DNA from: Mycoplasma sp. CAG:611
GTDB taxonomy: Bacteria > Bacillota_I > Bacilli_A > RF39 > UBA660
Reading direction: 5' to 3'
DNA length: 18,991 nt
Assembly: GCA_000434175.1 (NCBI GenBank)
Contig: HF999750.1
Span: 1 to 18,991 of the forward strand
Shown here: positions 12,250-18,991 of the stretch, piece by piece
Numbering within the stretch: the stretch's first letter is position 1
Layout of the letters: each line of letters opens with the position of its first letter
Translations under genes and position numbers: made by a program
The notes under the pieces: model-generated
What the model was told of the DNA's origin: nothing
Database searches by the model: none
What the model saw: the letters and a program-made list of their open reading frames with translations, nothing else

Positions 12250-13305
12250 ATGAAGAAGAAAAATATTAAATTTGTTCAATATGGATGTGGAAAAATGGCT
12301 ATTTATACAATGAAATATGCTATTGAAAAAGGTTATACCTTAGTGGGAGCAGTTGATGTTAATCCAGATTTAATTGGTAAAGATGTTTCTACTGTTTTAA
12401 AAGGAGAAAACTTAAATGTTACTATTGTTAGTCCTCTTGAAGCAGAACAAATGATGAAAAAAACAAAACCTGATATTTGTATTATTACAACTATGAGTTT
12501 AATGAAAGATGTTGAAGAAAGTTTAGAGTTATGTGCTAAACTTGGAATTAATGCTATTACAACATGTGAAGAGGCTTTTTATCCATTTAATTCAAGTCCT
12601 ACAATTACTAAAAAAATTGATGATCTTGCTAAGAAGAATCATTGTACGATAACAGGAAGTGGTTATCAAGATGCTTTTTGGGGAAATCTTATTTATACTA
12701 TCGCTGGAGCAACTGATAAAATAACTAAAATTAAAGGAAGTTCTTCTTATAATGTTGAAGATTATGGTATAGCACTTGCTAAAGCACATGGCGCAGGTCT
12801 TACTTTAAAAGAGTTTGAAAAAGATGTTGCAAGTAGTGATAATATTGATGAAGAAGCTAGAAAAAAACTAATCAAAAAAGGAGAATTCTTACCTTCTTAT
12901 ATGTGGAATACTACTGGATGGTTATGTGATAAATTAGGTTTAACTGTTGTTAGTCAAAATCAAAAGTGTGTTCCTATTACATATAAAAAGAATTTAGTTT
13001 CAAAAACACTTAATATGACTATAAAAAAAGGATATGCAACTGGTATGAGTGCTGTTGTTACTACACAAACTAAAGAAGGTATAAATCTTGAAATTGAATG
13101 TATTGGCAAAGTATATTCAAAAACAGATGTAGACCAAAATATTTGGACTGTATATGGGGAACCTACTACAAATATGGTTATAACAAAACCTGACACAGTA
13201 AAACTTACTTGTGCTACTATTGTTAATAGAATTCTTGATGTAATCGATGCAGAAGATGGATTTGTTCCTACTTCTCGTATGGGTGAATTAAAATATAGAA
13301 AATAA
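12250..13305 (+). CDS. DapB-fold NAD(P)-dependent dehydrogenase (2,4-diaminopentanoate dehydrogenase-like)
   Basis: A 351-aa protein with an N-terminal Rossmann fold: VQYGCGKMAIYTMKYA (9-24, GxGxM), then AVDVNPDLIGKDV (34-46), the NAD(P)-binding pattern of the dihydrodipicolinate reductase N-terminal domain. The length (DapB is ~250-270 aa) and the C-terminal half do not match true DapB. The closest fit I know is the amine dehydrogenase family that includes 2,4-diaminopentanoate dehydrogenase of ornithine fermentation. The 'GSGYQDAFWGNL' and 'AKAHGAGL' blocks look conserved and probably shape the active site. Substrate is not determined; no ornithine- or lysine-pathway gene is adjacent. AAAGGAG lies 8 bp before this ATG; another ATG at 12246 is out of frame. 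It may be controlled by the upstream terminator-bearing RNA. Rubrerythrin follows after 51 bp with its own promoter. Confidence 0.75.
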   Translation: MKKKNIKFVQYGCGKMAIYTMKYAIEKGYTLVGAVDVNPDLIGKDVSTVLKGENLNVTIVSPLEAEQMMKKTKPDICIITTMSLMKDVEESLELCAKLGINAITTCEEAFYPFNSSPTITKKIDDLAKKNHCTITGSGYQDAFWGNLIYTIAGATDKITKIKGSSSYNVEDYGIALAKAHGAGLTLKEFEKDVASSDNIDEEARKKLIKKGEFLPSYMWNTTGWLCDKLGLTVVSQNQKCVPITYKKNLVSKTLNMTIKKGYATGMSAVVTTQTKEGINLEIECIGKVYSKTDVDQNIWTVYGEPTTNMVITKPDTVKLTCATIVNRILDVIDAEDGFVPTSRMGELKYRK

Positions 13306-13309
13306 GTTA

Positions 13310-13339
13310 TTGACAAAAAAGTTAATAACTTTTTATAAT
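13310..13339 (+). promoter_or_regulatory. Promoter of rubrerythrin with inverted repeat in the spacer
   Basis: A perfect TTGACA (13310-13315) and TATAAT (13334-13339) with an 18-bp spacer; the -35 starts 5 bp after the previous stop codon. The spacer holds an inverted repeat (AAAAGTT-AAT-AACTTTT), which could be a weak terminator for the upstream gene or an operator. Confidence 0.7.
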
Positions 13340-13356
13340 ATTACTAGGAGGTAAAT

Positions 13357-13899
13357 ATGGAATTAAAAGGAACAAAAACTGAAAAAAACTTAATGGAGGC
13401 TTTTAAAGGAGAAAGTCAAGCTAGAAATAAATATGATTATTATGCATCACAAGCTAGAAAAGATGGCTACGAACAAATCGCTGAAATCTTTGAAGAAACT
13501 GCTAAAAATGAAAAAGAACATGCTAAATTATGGTTTAAGTATTTACATGAAGGAGTTATTCCTGATACTAAAACTAATTTAAAAGATGCTGCAAGTGGTG
13601 AAAACTATGAATGGACAACAATGTATGAAGAGTTTGCTAAAACTGCTAAAGAAGAAGGATTTGATGAACTTGCTTATCTTTTTGATGCCGTAGGTAAAAT
13701 TGAAAAAGAACATGAAGAAAGATATTTAAGATTACTAAAAAATATTGAAGATGATCGTATATTTAAAAAAGATGGTGAAAAAATGTGGATTTGTAGAAAT
13801 TGTGGTCATGTTTATTTTGGTAATGAAGCACTAGATATTTGTCCTGTATGTAAACATCCACAAAGTTTTATGGAAGTAAGAAAAGATAATTATATGTAA
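13357..13899 (+). CDS. rbr: Rubrerythrin (diiron NADH-peroxidase type)
   Basis: A non-heme iron protein that reduces hydrogen peroxide in anaerobes, using electrons passed through its rubredoxin domain. Residues 1-135 form the four-helix ferritin-like diiron domain. Ligand positions are E19 (FKGESQARN), E52 and H55 (NEKEH), a Glu in MYEEFAKTAKEE, and E116/H119 (IEKEH). Residues ~143-180 are the rubredoxin-like domain with C146-x2-C149 and C162-x2-C165 for one FeS4 centre. At 180 aa it is slightly shorter than the classical ~190. AGGAGG precedes the ATG. It is monocistronic, with a strong promoter and a terminator. It indicates an anaerobic or microaerophilic lifestyle with oxidative stress defence. 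Confidence 0.97.
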   Translation: MELKGTKTEKNLMEAFKGESQARNKYDYYASQARKDGYEQIAEIFEETAKNEKEHAKLWFKYLHEGVIPDTKTNLKDAASGENYEWTTMYEEFAKTAKEEGFDELAYLFDAVGKIEKEHEERYLRLLKNIEDDRIFKKDGEKMWICRNCGHVYFGNEALDICPVCKHPQSFMEVRKDNYM

Positions 13900-13908
13900 T
13901 ATTTTTTC

Positions 13909-13938
13909 AAAGAAATAAGTAAAATTATTTCTTTTTTT
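13909..13938 (+). terminator. Intrinsic terminator of rubrerythrin
   Basis: A 10-bp stem AAAGAAATAA/TTATTTCTTT with a 6-nt loop leading into a T-run, starting 9 bp after the stop codon. Confidence 0.75.
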
Positions 13939-13948
13939 ATTTATCTTG

Positions 13949-13957
13949 TGTTATACT
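13949..13957 (+). promoter_or_regulatory. Extended -10 promoter of the DUF1113-type gene
   Basis: TGTTATACT (extended TG, -10 TATACT at 13952-13957), with no good -35. AAGGAG follows at 13969-13974, so the leader is short. Confidence 0.45.
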
Positions 13958-13982
13958 AAATACATACTTAAGGAGTAGTTGT

Positions 13983-14657
13983 ATGTCTAATGAAATTAAA
14001 AAGGAAGAAAAATTCGCGGAGGGTTTTTGTTTTTATAAATTATTTTTAATCTTTATAATTGGTTGTATTTTTGGTGTTATATATGAAGAACTTATTTTAA
14101 ATATTTTTAGATTTTTAATAAACGGTAGTTTTCATATTGAAACAAGAAGAGGTCTTTTATATGGACCGTTTAGTCCTGTATATGGTTTTGGTGCTGTTAT
14201 TATGGCTTTATTTGCTAAAACAGAAAAACCTGTTTTTAAAACTTTTTTATACACATCTTTAGCAGGAGGAATAGTAGAATATTTAATAAGTTTTTTACAA
14301 GAAACATTTACTAATTCCGTATCATGGGACTACTCACAAAAATTATTAAACATAAATGGAAGAACAACAATTATCTTTATGATGTTTTGGGGGCTTCTTG
14401 GGGTTATATTTGTTTATATTATTTATCCATTTTTATCAAATTCAATTGAAAAAATACCAAAAGATATCGGAAATAAAGTTATGCCATTTATAGTTATATT
14501 AATGTGTTTAAATATGTTTATATCATTTTCTGCCGTTATTAGACAAAACTTTAGAAGAAATGATGTTAAACCATTTACTCACTATGGAAAGTTTTTAGAT
14601 AAATATTATGATGATGAAAGATTAAAGAAAACATACAACAATATGATTTTTAAATAA
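13983..14657 (+). CDS. Integral membrane protein, putative ABC-transporter type IV / DUF1113-like family
   Basis: A 224-aa polytopic membrane protein. Hydrophobic helices lie at about 17-38, 58-79, 86-107, 128-151 and 167-187. The conserved-looking block RRGLLYGPFSPVYGFGA (55-71) and the WDYS motif at 115-118 match the family often annotated 'putative ABC transporter permease' (PF06541). No ATPase partner is present, so the transporter label is not supported here and the function is unknown. There is a charged cytoplasmic N-terminus and a ~35-residue polar C-terminal tail. It is followed after 17 bp by the glycosyltransferase gene, so the two probably form an operon, hinting at an envelope role. 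Confidence 0.82.
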   Translation: MSNEIKKEEKFAEGFCFYKLFLIFIIGCIFGVIYEELILNIFRFLINGSFHIETRRGLLYGPFSPVYGFGAVIMALFAKTEKPVFKTFLYTSLAGGIVEYLISFLQETFTNSVSWDYSQKLLNINGRTTIIFMMFWGLLGVIFVYIIYPFLSNSIEKIPKDIGNKVMPFIVILMCLNMFISFSAVIRQNFRRNDVKPFTHYGKFLDKYYDDERLKKTYNNMIFK

Positions 14658-14674
14658 GGAAGTGAAAATTAAGT

Positions 14675-15868
14675 ATGCATGCAATATATGTAATAAGTAT
14701 TGTTCTTATTTCAATTGGAATTACATTATTTTTATTATCTTTTATATTTGAATATACAAGAAAACAAAATTTAAAAAAAAGAACAATAGATGAATATGCT
14801 ATAATTATACCTGCTAGAAATGAATCAAAAGTAATAAAAAACTTATTAGATAGTATTAAATTACAAAATCCTAATATGAATAATGTATATGTAATCGTAG
14901 AAGATAAAAAAGATGAAACTGTTAAAATAGTAAAAGAATATGGTGGAAATATATATGTAAGAAAAAATATAGAAAATAGAAGAAGAAAAGGTTATGCTTT
15001 AGATGAATGTTTAAAAGATATATTAAAGAAAAAGCATTATGATTTATATTTTATTATGGATGCTGATAATATATTAGATAAGAATTTTATAAATGAAATG
15101 CTTAAAACTTATAAAAAAGGATATGATATTGCAACAAGTTATAGAAATATAAAAAATTCTTCTAATATAATAAGTTCTTGTTCTGGTCTTACTTTTTCTT
15201 TTATGAATACTTTATTTAATGAATATAATAATCATATGCATAAATCAATGATAATCTCAGGAACTGGTTTTTATATAAGTGGAGAATTAGTAGAAAAATT
15301 AAATGGTTATCCTTTTCATTCTTTAACTGAAGATTATGAATTAACTTTATATGCTGAAGCTAATAATATATCAAGTTATTATAATAAAAATGCTATATTT
15401 TATGATGAACAACCTATAAAAATGAAAGACTCTATTAAACAAAGAACTAGATGGGTTAAAGGTTTTTTAGAAGCAAGAAAAATAAGATTAAAAGATATAA
15501 AAGATGATTATTCAAAACTTATGGGAATAATTCCATATTTATTTGTAATAGTTGGTATTGCTATATTATTTATTACTAATTTTAGTTTATCAATTCATTA
15601 CTTAATAAAAAGTAATAACTTATTTTTTACAACATTTAAAAATTGTATTAATATTTTATTAATAGCATATTTACTTCTTGCAGGATTAACTTTTTATGTA
15701 ATATTAAAAGAAAATAATAAACTTAATATGAGCTTAAAATATAAAATATTATCCTGTTTATATAATCCAATATTTTTATCAACATATATTTATTGTTTTA
15801 TAAAAGCATTGGTTAAAAAAGATTTAGCTTGGGAAGAAATTAAACATGAAAAAACACAGATTGATTAA
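14675..15868 (+). CDS. Membrane-bound processive family 2 glycosyltransferase
   Basis: A 397-aa inverting GT-A glycosyltransferase, probably building a surface polysaccharide at the cytoplasmic membrane face. Residues 3-25 are an N-terminal membrane helix. The catalytic domain has AIIIPARNES (42-51), the metal-binding DAD in IMDADN (127-132), TED (218-220, catalytic base) and QRTRW (256-260), the D,D,D,QxxRW set of cellulose/hyaluronan/PNAG synthase-like enzymes. Membrane helices at about 284-302, 324-345 and 362-380 form the channel region. The donor sugar cannot be told from sequence. The start is fixed by an in-frame TGA just upstream; the GGAAG ribosome site is rather far (~12 nt). It is the second gene after the DUF1113-type protein. 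Its stop codon lies inside the loop of the terminator shared with xfp. Confidence 0.92.
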   Translation: MHAIYVISIVLISIGITLFLLSFIFEYTRKQNLKKRTIDEYAIIIPARNESKVIKNLLDSIKLQNPNMNNVYVIVEDKKDETVKIVKEYGGNIYVRKNIENRRRKGYALDECLKDILKKKHYDLYFIMDADNILDKNFINEMLKTYKKGYDIATSYRNIKNSSNIISSCSGLTFSFMNTLFNEYNNHMHKSMIISGTGFYISGELVEKLNGYPFHSLTEDYELTLYAEANNISSYYNKNAIFYDEQPIKMKDSIKQRTRWVKGFLEARKIRLKDIKDDYSKLMGIIPYLFVIVGIAILFITNFSLSIHYLIKSNNLFFTTFKNCINILLIAYLLLAGLTFYVILKENNKLNMSLKYKILSCLYNPIFLSTYIYCFIKALVKKDLAWEEIKHEKTQID

Positions 15869-15880
15869 TTCTGTGTTTTT
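15850..15880. terminator. Bidirectional terminator between the convergent glycosyltransferase and xfp genes
   Basis: An 11-bp perfect stem AAAAACACAGA/TCTGTGTTTTT with a 9-nt loop. The stop of one gene (15866-15868) is in the loop and the stop of the other (15879-15881) is at the end of the stem. A-run and T-run at the two ends serve both strands. Confidence 0.8.
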
Positions 15881-18197
15881 ATATTTTAAAGTTTTCTACT
15901 TCTTCAATATCTTTACCATATTCTTTTATGTATTTTTCATGTTTTTTTAAAATATTTTTACAATATAATTTAAGTTTTTTAGTATCACTTGTTTCATCAA
16001 GGTATTTTAAAGCATCTAAGATAAGATTATATCTATCTATTTTATTTTGAACTCTCATATCAAATGGAGTTGTTATTGTACCTTCTTCAATATAACCTTT
16101 TACATGAAGATTTTTATTTGTTCTTTTATAAGTTAATTCATGTATTAAATTAGGATAACCATGGAAAGCAAAAATAATTGGTTTATCTTTTGTAAATATT
16201 GAATCATATTCTTTATTTGTTAAACCATGAGGATGCATTTTAGAAGTTTGTAATTTCATTAAATCAATAACATTTACTACCCTTATTTTTATATTTTTTA
16301 AATATTTCCTCATTATTTTAGTAGCACATATTACTTCTAGTGTTGGGGTGTCACCACAACAAGCCATAACTATATCAGGATCTTTTGTTTTACAGGAAAT
16401 AAAATCTAATTCTTTTATTCCTTTTTCACATAAAAGGTTAGCTTCTTCATAACTTAAGTATTGTGGTCTTAAATGTTTTGAAGCCACGATTACATTAATA
16501 TAATTTTTTGATCTTATACAGTGATTAAAACAAGATAATAAAGTATTAGTATCAATTGGTAGATACATTCTAACTGTATCAGCTTTCTTTGTAGCTAAAT
16601 GATTTAAAAAACCTGGATCTTGATGAGTATAGCCATTATGATCTTGTTGCCATACATGACTTGTTAAAATATAGTTTAAACTGGCTATTTCTTTTCTCCA
16701 AGAAAGACTATTACTTACTTTTAACCATTTAGCATGTTGACTAGCCATTGAATCAATTATTCTTATGAAAGCTTCGTAGCTATGAATAAATCCATGTCTT
16801 CCTGTTAAAATATATCCTTCAAGAAGTCCTTCACATAAATGTTCTGATAAAATTGAATCAATTATTCTTCCATCTGGACTTAAATATTCATCTGTTTTAA
16901 GTATTCTTCCATCAAAACTTCTGTTAGTTACTTCAAACACATGATTTAATCTATTAGATAACGCTTCATCAGGACCAAATATTCTAAAGTTATCAGGATT
17001 TAACTTTACGATATCTTTTATAAACTTACCAAGTTCAAGCATATCACTTGCATATACTTCTCCTGGAGTTTTAATTTTTAAAGCATATTTTTTATAACTT
17101 GGAACTTTTAATTCTTTTAATAATAATCCCCCATTAGTATTAGGATTAAGTCCCATTAAATGTTTTTCATCTGGGCTTAAACTTTTTAAATCTTCTTTTA
17201 TACTTCCATCTTCATTAAATAATTCTTCAGGATGATAACTTTTTAACCATTTTTCAAGTTCTTTTATATTTTCTAAATGATCTTTATCCACAATTAATGG
17301 TACTTGATGTGATCTAAAACTATTTTCTACAGGTAAATCATTAACCTTTTTAGGACCAGTCCATCCTTTTGGTGTTTTTAAAATAACAACAGGATATAAA
17401 CTACTGTTACCATTTTTTATTTTTCTTATATCTTTTAAAACCAACTCTAAAGTTTTAGCCATTTCTTCATGCATAAGTAATGGTTCTTTTCCACATACAA
17501 AATATGTTTTATAACCAAGTCCTTTAAAATATGAAGTAATTTCATCATTAGTCATTCTTCCCATAATCGTAGGATTAGCTATTTTATAAGAATTTAAATG
17601 AACTATTGGTAAAACAATACCATCTTTTTTAGGATTTATAAGCTTAATTGCATTCCAAGAACAAGCAAGTGGTCCTGTTTCAGCTTCCCCATCACCCACG
17701 ACACAAGCTGCAATTAAAGTTGGATTATCAAGTACTGCTCCAAAGGCATGACTTAAACTATAACCAAGTTCCCCACCTTCATGAATTGATCCAGGTGTTT
17801 CAGGAGATACATGACTTGACACTCCCCCAGGAAAAGAAAATTGTTTACAAAATTTCTTTAATCCTTCATAATCTTCAGTTATTTCAGGATATATTTTAGA
17901 ATAACTACCTTCAAGATAAGTATTTGAAGTTAAAGCATTACCCCCATGCCCTGGTCCTGAAATATATATCATATTTAATTTATATTTTTTTATTATCCTA
18001 TTTAAATGAACATATATAAAATTTTGTCCTGGTACTGTTCCAAAATGACCTACTACTTTAGGTTTTATATCATTAATACTAAGTGGTCTTTTAAGTAAAA
18101 CATTATCAAGTAAATAAAGTTGTGCCACACTTAAATAATTACATGCATTAAAATATTTATTTATTTTTATAAGTTCTTCTTTTGTTAATGTTTTCAT
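15879..18197 (-). CDS. xfp: Xylulose-5-phosphate/fructose-6-phosphate phosphoketolase
   Basis: A thiamine-diphosphate enzyme that cleaves xylulose-5-P (and often fructose-6-P) with phosphate to acetyl-phosphate plus glyceraldehyde-3-P (or erythrose-4-P), the key step of heterolactic or bifid-shunt fermentation. Features in order: GHFGTVPGQNF (50-60), ISGPGHGG (79-86), SSHVSPETPGSIHEGGELGY (127-146), and the ThDP/Mg motif GDGEAETG (168-175), with HLNSYKIANPT after it. The C-terminal half carries HVWQQDHNGYTHQDPGF, typical of the family. At 772 aa it is slightly shorter than the usual ~790-825. AGGGGAATG precedes the ATG. It is monocistronic, with its own promoter and the shared convergent terminator. 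Substrate preference (X5P versus F6P) cannot be read from sequence by eye. Confidence 0.97.
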   Translation of the reverse strand: MKTLTKEELIKINKYFNACNYLSVAQLYLLDNVLLKRPLSINDIKPKVVGHFGTVPGQNFIYVHLNRIIKKYKLNMIYISGPGHGGNALTSNTYLEGSYSKIYPEITEDYEGLKKFCKQFSFPGGVSSHVSPETPGSIHEGGELGYSLSHAFGAVLDNPTLIAACVVGDGEAETGPLACSWNAIKLINPKKDGIVLPIVHLNSYKIANPTIMGRMTNDEITSYFKGLGYKTYFVCGKEPLLMHEEMAKTLELVLKDIRKIKNGNSSLYPVVILKTPKGWTGPKKVNDLPVENSFRSHQVPLIVDKDHLENIKELEKWLKSYHPEELFNEDGSIKEDLKSLSPDEKHLMGLNPNTNGGLLLKELKVPSYKKYALKIKTPGEVYASDMLELGKFIKDIVKLNPDNFRIFGPDEALSNRLNHVFEVTNRSFDGRILKTDEYLSPDGRIIDSILSEHLCEGLLEGYILTGRHGFIHSYEAFIRIIDSMASQHAKWLKVSNSLSWRKEIASLNYILTSHVWQQDHNGYTHQDPGFLNHLATKKADTVRMYLPIDTNTLLSCFNHCIRSKNYINVIVASKHLRPQYLSYEEANLLCEKGIKELDFISCKTKDPDIVMACCGDTPTLEVICATKIMRKYLKNIKIRVVNVIDLMKLQTSKMHPHGLTNKEYDSIFTKDKPIIFAFHGYPNLIHELTYKRTNKNLHVKGYIEEGTITTPFDMRVQNKIDRYNLILDALKYLDETSDTKKLKLYCKNILKKHEKYIKEYGKDIEEVENFKI

Positions 18198-18225
18198 AAA
18201 TCATTCCCCTATTCTTTATAAGACT

Positions 18226-18254
18226 ATTATATAAAAAAAAGAAGATTATGTAAA
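18226..18254 (-). promoter_or_regulatory. Promoter of xfp
   Basis: Minus-strand TTTACA (18249-18254), 17-bp spacer, TATAAT (18226-18231). It is embedded in the terminator of the upstream surface-protein gene: the -35 lies in the hairpin loop. Confidence 0.55.
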
Positions 18255-18266
18255 TAATTAAATCTT
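18232..18266 (-). terminator. Intrinsic terminator of the surface-protein gene
   Basis: Minus-strand stem AAGATT/AATCTT around a 13-nt loop, then C and a run of eight or more T residues, starting 4 bp after the stop at 18271. Confidence 0.6.
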
Positions 18267-18270
18267 ATTT

Positions 18271-18991
18271 TCATAATCCAAGTGTATATGGATTAGTGCT
18301 TGTTCCATCTCCACCTGTTATTTTAACTGATGAAGTTAAATATAGTGTTGGTCTAACATTGTATAAGTTTTCGTATACATTTAGATTACCATAATTTCCA
18401 TCCGGAACAACACGATATACAGTGTATCTACGATAGGGATTCTGAAACAATACCCACTGATAATTTTTATCAAATAACCAATTATTTGATTTGCATGTTA
18501 AATCGTTATAATTAGATAATGTTTTTGTACATTCTTCGCTCGCTGCATAACCATAATCACTTAAATACATTAAAGCAGCTTTCCCAACCCAACTATTTGG
18601 ATTTGTTCCATAATAATATGTTCCACTTCCACTTATTTTTCGTTCATATTGATATATTGTATCTGCTGTTACATTACTGCCATTATATCCTCCCAAATAA
18701 TATTTAGCATTTCCTATCATATTTTGTGCTATAGTTGCCAAATTATTTAAATATGTTCCATTTAATTCTGTATTTAGTGTTGCTGGTCTAGCCCAATTAT
18801 TTGACCCACTTGTATCCCAATATTTAATCCCAATACTTTGATCTCTTATTAATTTTATTCTATTTTCTATATTACCTGTTCCATCATCTGCTTTAAATAT
18901 TCCTATTATTCTCCATACTTCATTGTTAAATGTTACATAGTTTTTTGGACTTACTCCACGATATCTATATTCTGTTATACTTTCTGTTGCT
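18271..18991 (-). CDS. C-terminal part of a large secreted/surface protein (5' end outside window)
   Basis: The minus-strand frame is open from the TGA at 18271-18273 to the window edge, giving 239 visible residues; the true start is beyond 18991. Visible sequence begins ATESITEYRYRGVSPKNYV and continues with VTFNNEVWRIIG, RIKLIRDQSIG, then MIGNAKYYLGGYNGS, SWVGKAALMYLSDYGYA, two cysteines in ASEECTK and LTCKSNN (possible disulfide), NVRPTLYLTSSVKITGGDGT and a C-terminal TNPYTLGL. I recall this arrangement as a frequent C-terminal module of long secreted proteins in uncultured gut Firmicutes, rich in Tyr, Asn, Ser and Gly. I know of no proven function. No transmembrane helix or LPXTG sorting signal is visible at the C-terminus, so anchoring would depend on the missing N-terminal part. 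Confidence 0.75.
   Translation of the reverse strand, partial: ATESITEYRYRGVSPKNYVTFNNEVWRIIGIFKADDGTGNIENRIKLIRDQSIGIKYWDTSGSNNWARPATLNTELNGTYLNNLATIAQNMIGNAKYYLGGYNGSNVTADTIYQYERKISGSGTYYYGTNPNSWVGKAALMYLSDYGYAASEECTKTLSNYNDLTCKSNNWLFDKNYQWVLFQNPYRRYTVYRVVPDGNYGNLNVYENLYNVRPTLYLTSSVKITGGDGTSTNPYTLGL

Noticed and set aside
13331..13347. Possible PerR box at the rubrerythrin promoter
   Set aside because: Only the left half-site (TTATAAT) fits; the right half does not match, and the left half is explained by the -10 element.
1..18991. Mycoplasma-type code (UGA = Trp)
   Set aside because: TGA terminates several genes at family-consistent ends (tsaE, tsaB, rimI, the right-edge gene) and tryptophans are encoded by TGG.

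Overview
The window is about 25% GC and reads like a chromosomal segment of a low-GC, Gram-positive-related bacterium with a small, compact genome. I would guess an uncultured gut Bacilli/Mollicutes-like lineage (RF39- or Erysipelotrichia-type). That placement is inference from very low GC, housekeeping gene content and the type of surface protein at the right edge. TGA is used as a stop (rimI, tsaB, tsaE, the right-edge gene) and tryptophan is TGG, so the standard bacterial code applies and not the Mycoplasma code. Ribosome binding sites are AGGAGG-like, and promoters are mostly TTGACA/TATAAT-like with 17-19 bp spacers, several with an extended TG.

Layout. Positions 1-1850 hold the start of a structured minus-strand transcript leaving the window, a small membrane-anchored protein, a membrane-anchored XRE regulator and a divergent small HTH protein. 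Positions 1950-4930 are a translation block, all on the minus strand: tRNA-Glu(CTC), gltX, tRNA-Gln(CTG), a 5-formyltetrahydrofolate cyclo-ligase, then a three-tRNA operon Ile(GAT)-Asn(GTT)-Glu(TTC). Positions 5075-7701 hold tsaE-tsaB-rimI-tsaD, whose genes overlap by 4 bp at each junction (t6A tRNA modification plus ribosomal protein acetylation), and tRNA-Arg(CCT). Positions 7734-11968 hold the division genes ftsA-ftsZ and a signal-peptide-bearing protein with four cadherin-like repeats and a C-terminal membrane anchor. From about 12000 the plus strand carries a free-standing structured RNA or attenuator, a DapB-fold NAD(P) dehydrogenase, rubrerythrin, a DUF1113-type membrane protein and a processive family 2 glycosyltransferase. 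On the minus strand the right end holds phosphoketolase (xfp) and the C-terminal part of a secreted/surface protein cut by the window edge.

Functional themes. Enzymes acting on tRNA lie next to tRNAs they are expected to act on. GluRS sits between a Glu and a Gln tRNA, and the t6A operon sits between tRNAs that all carry the U36-A37 signature of t6A substrates. Phosphoketolase and rubrerythrin suggest a fermentative anaerobe that meets oxidative stress. FtsA and FtsZ show it divides with a Z-ring. I saw no mobile element, phage gene, CRISPR array or defence island. The most unusual unexplained element is the structured RNA at about 12039-12160.
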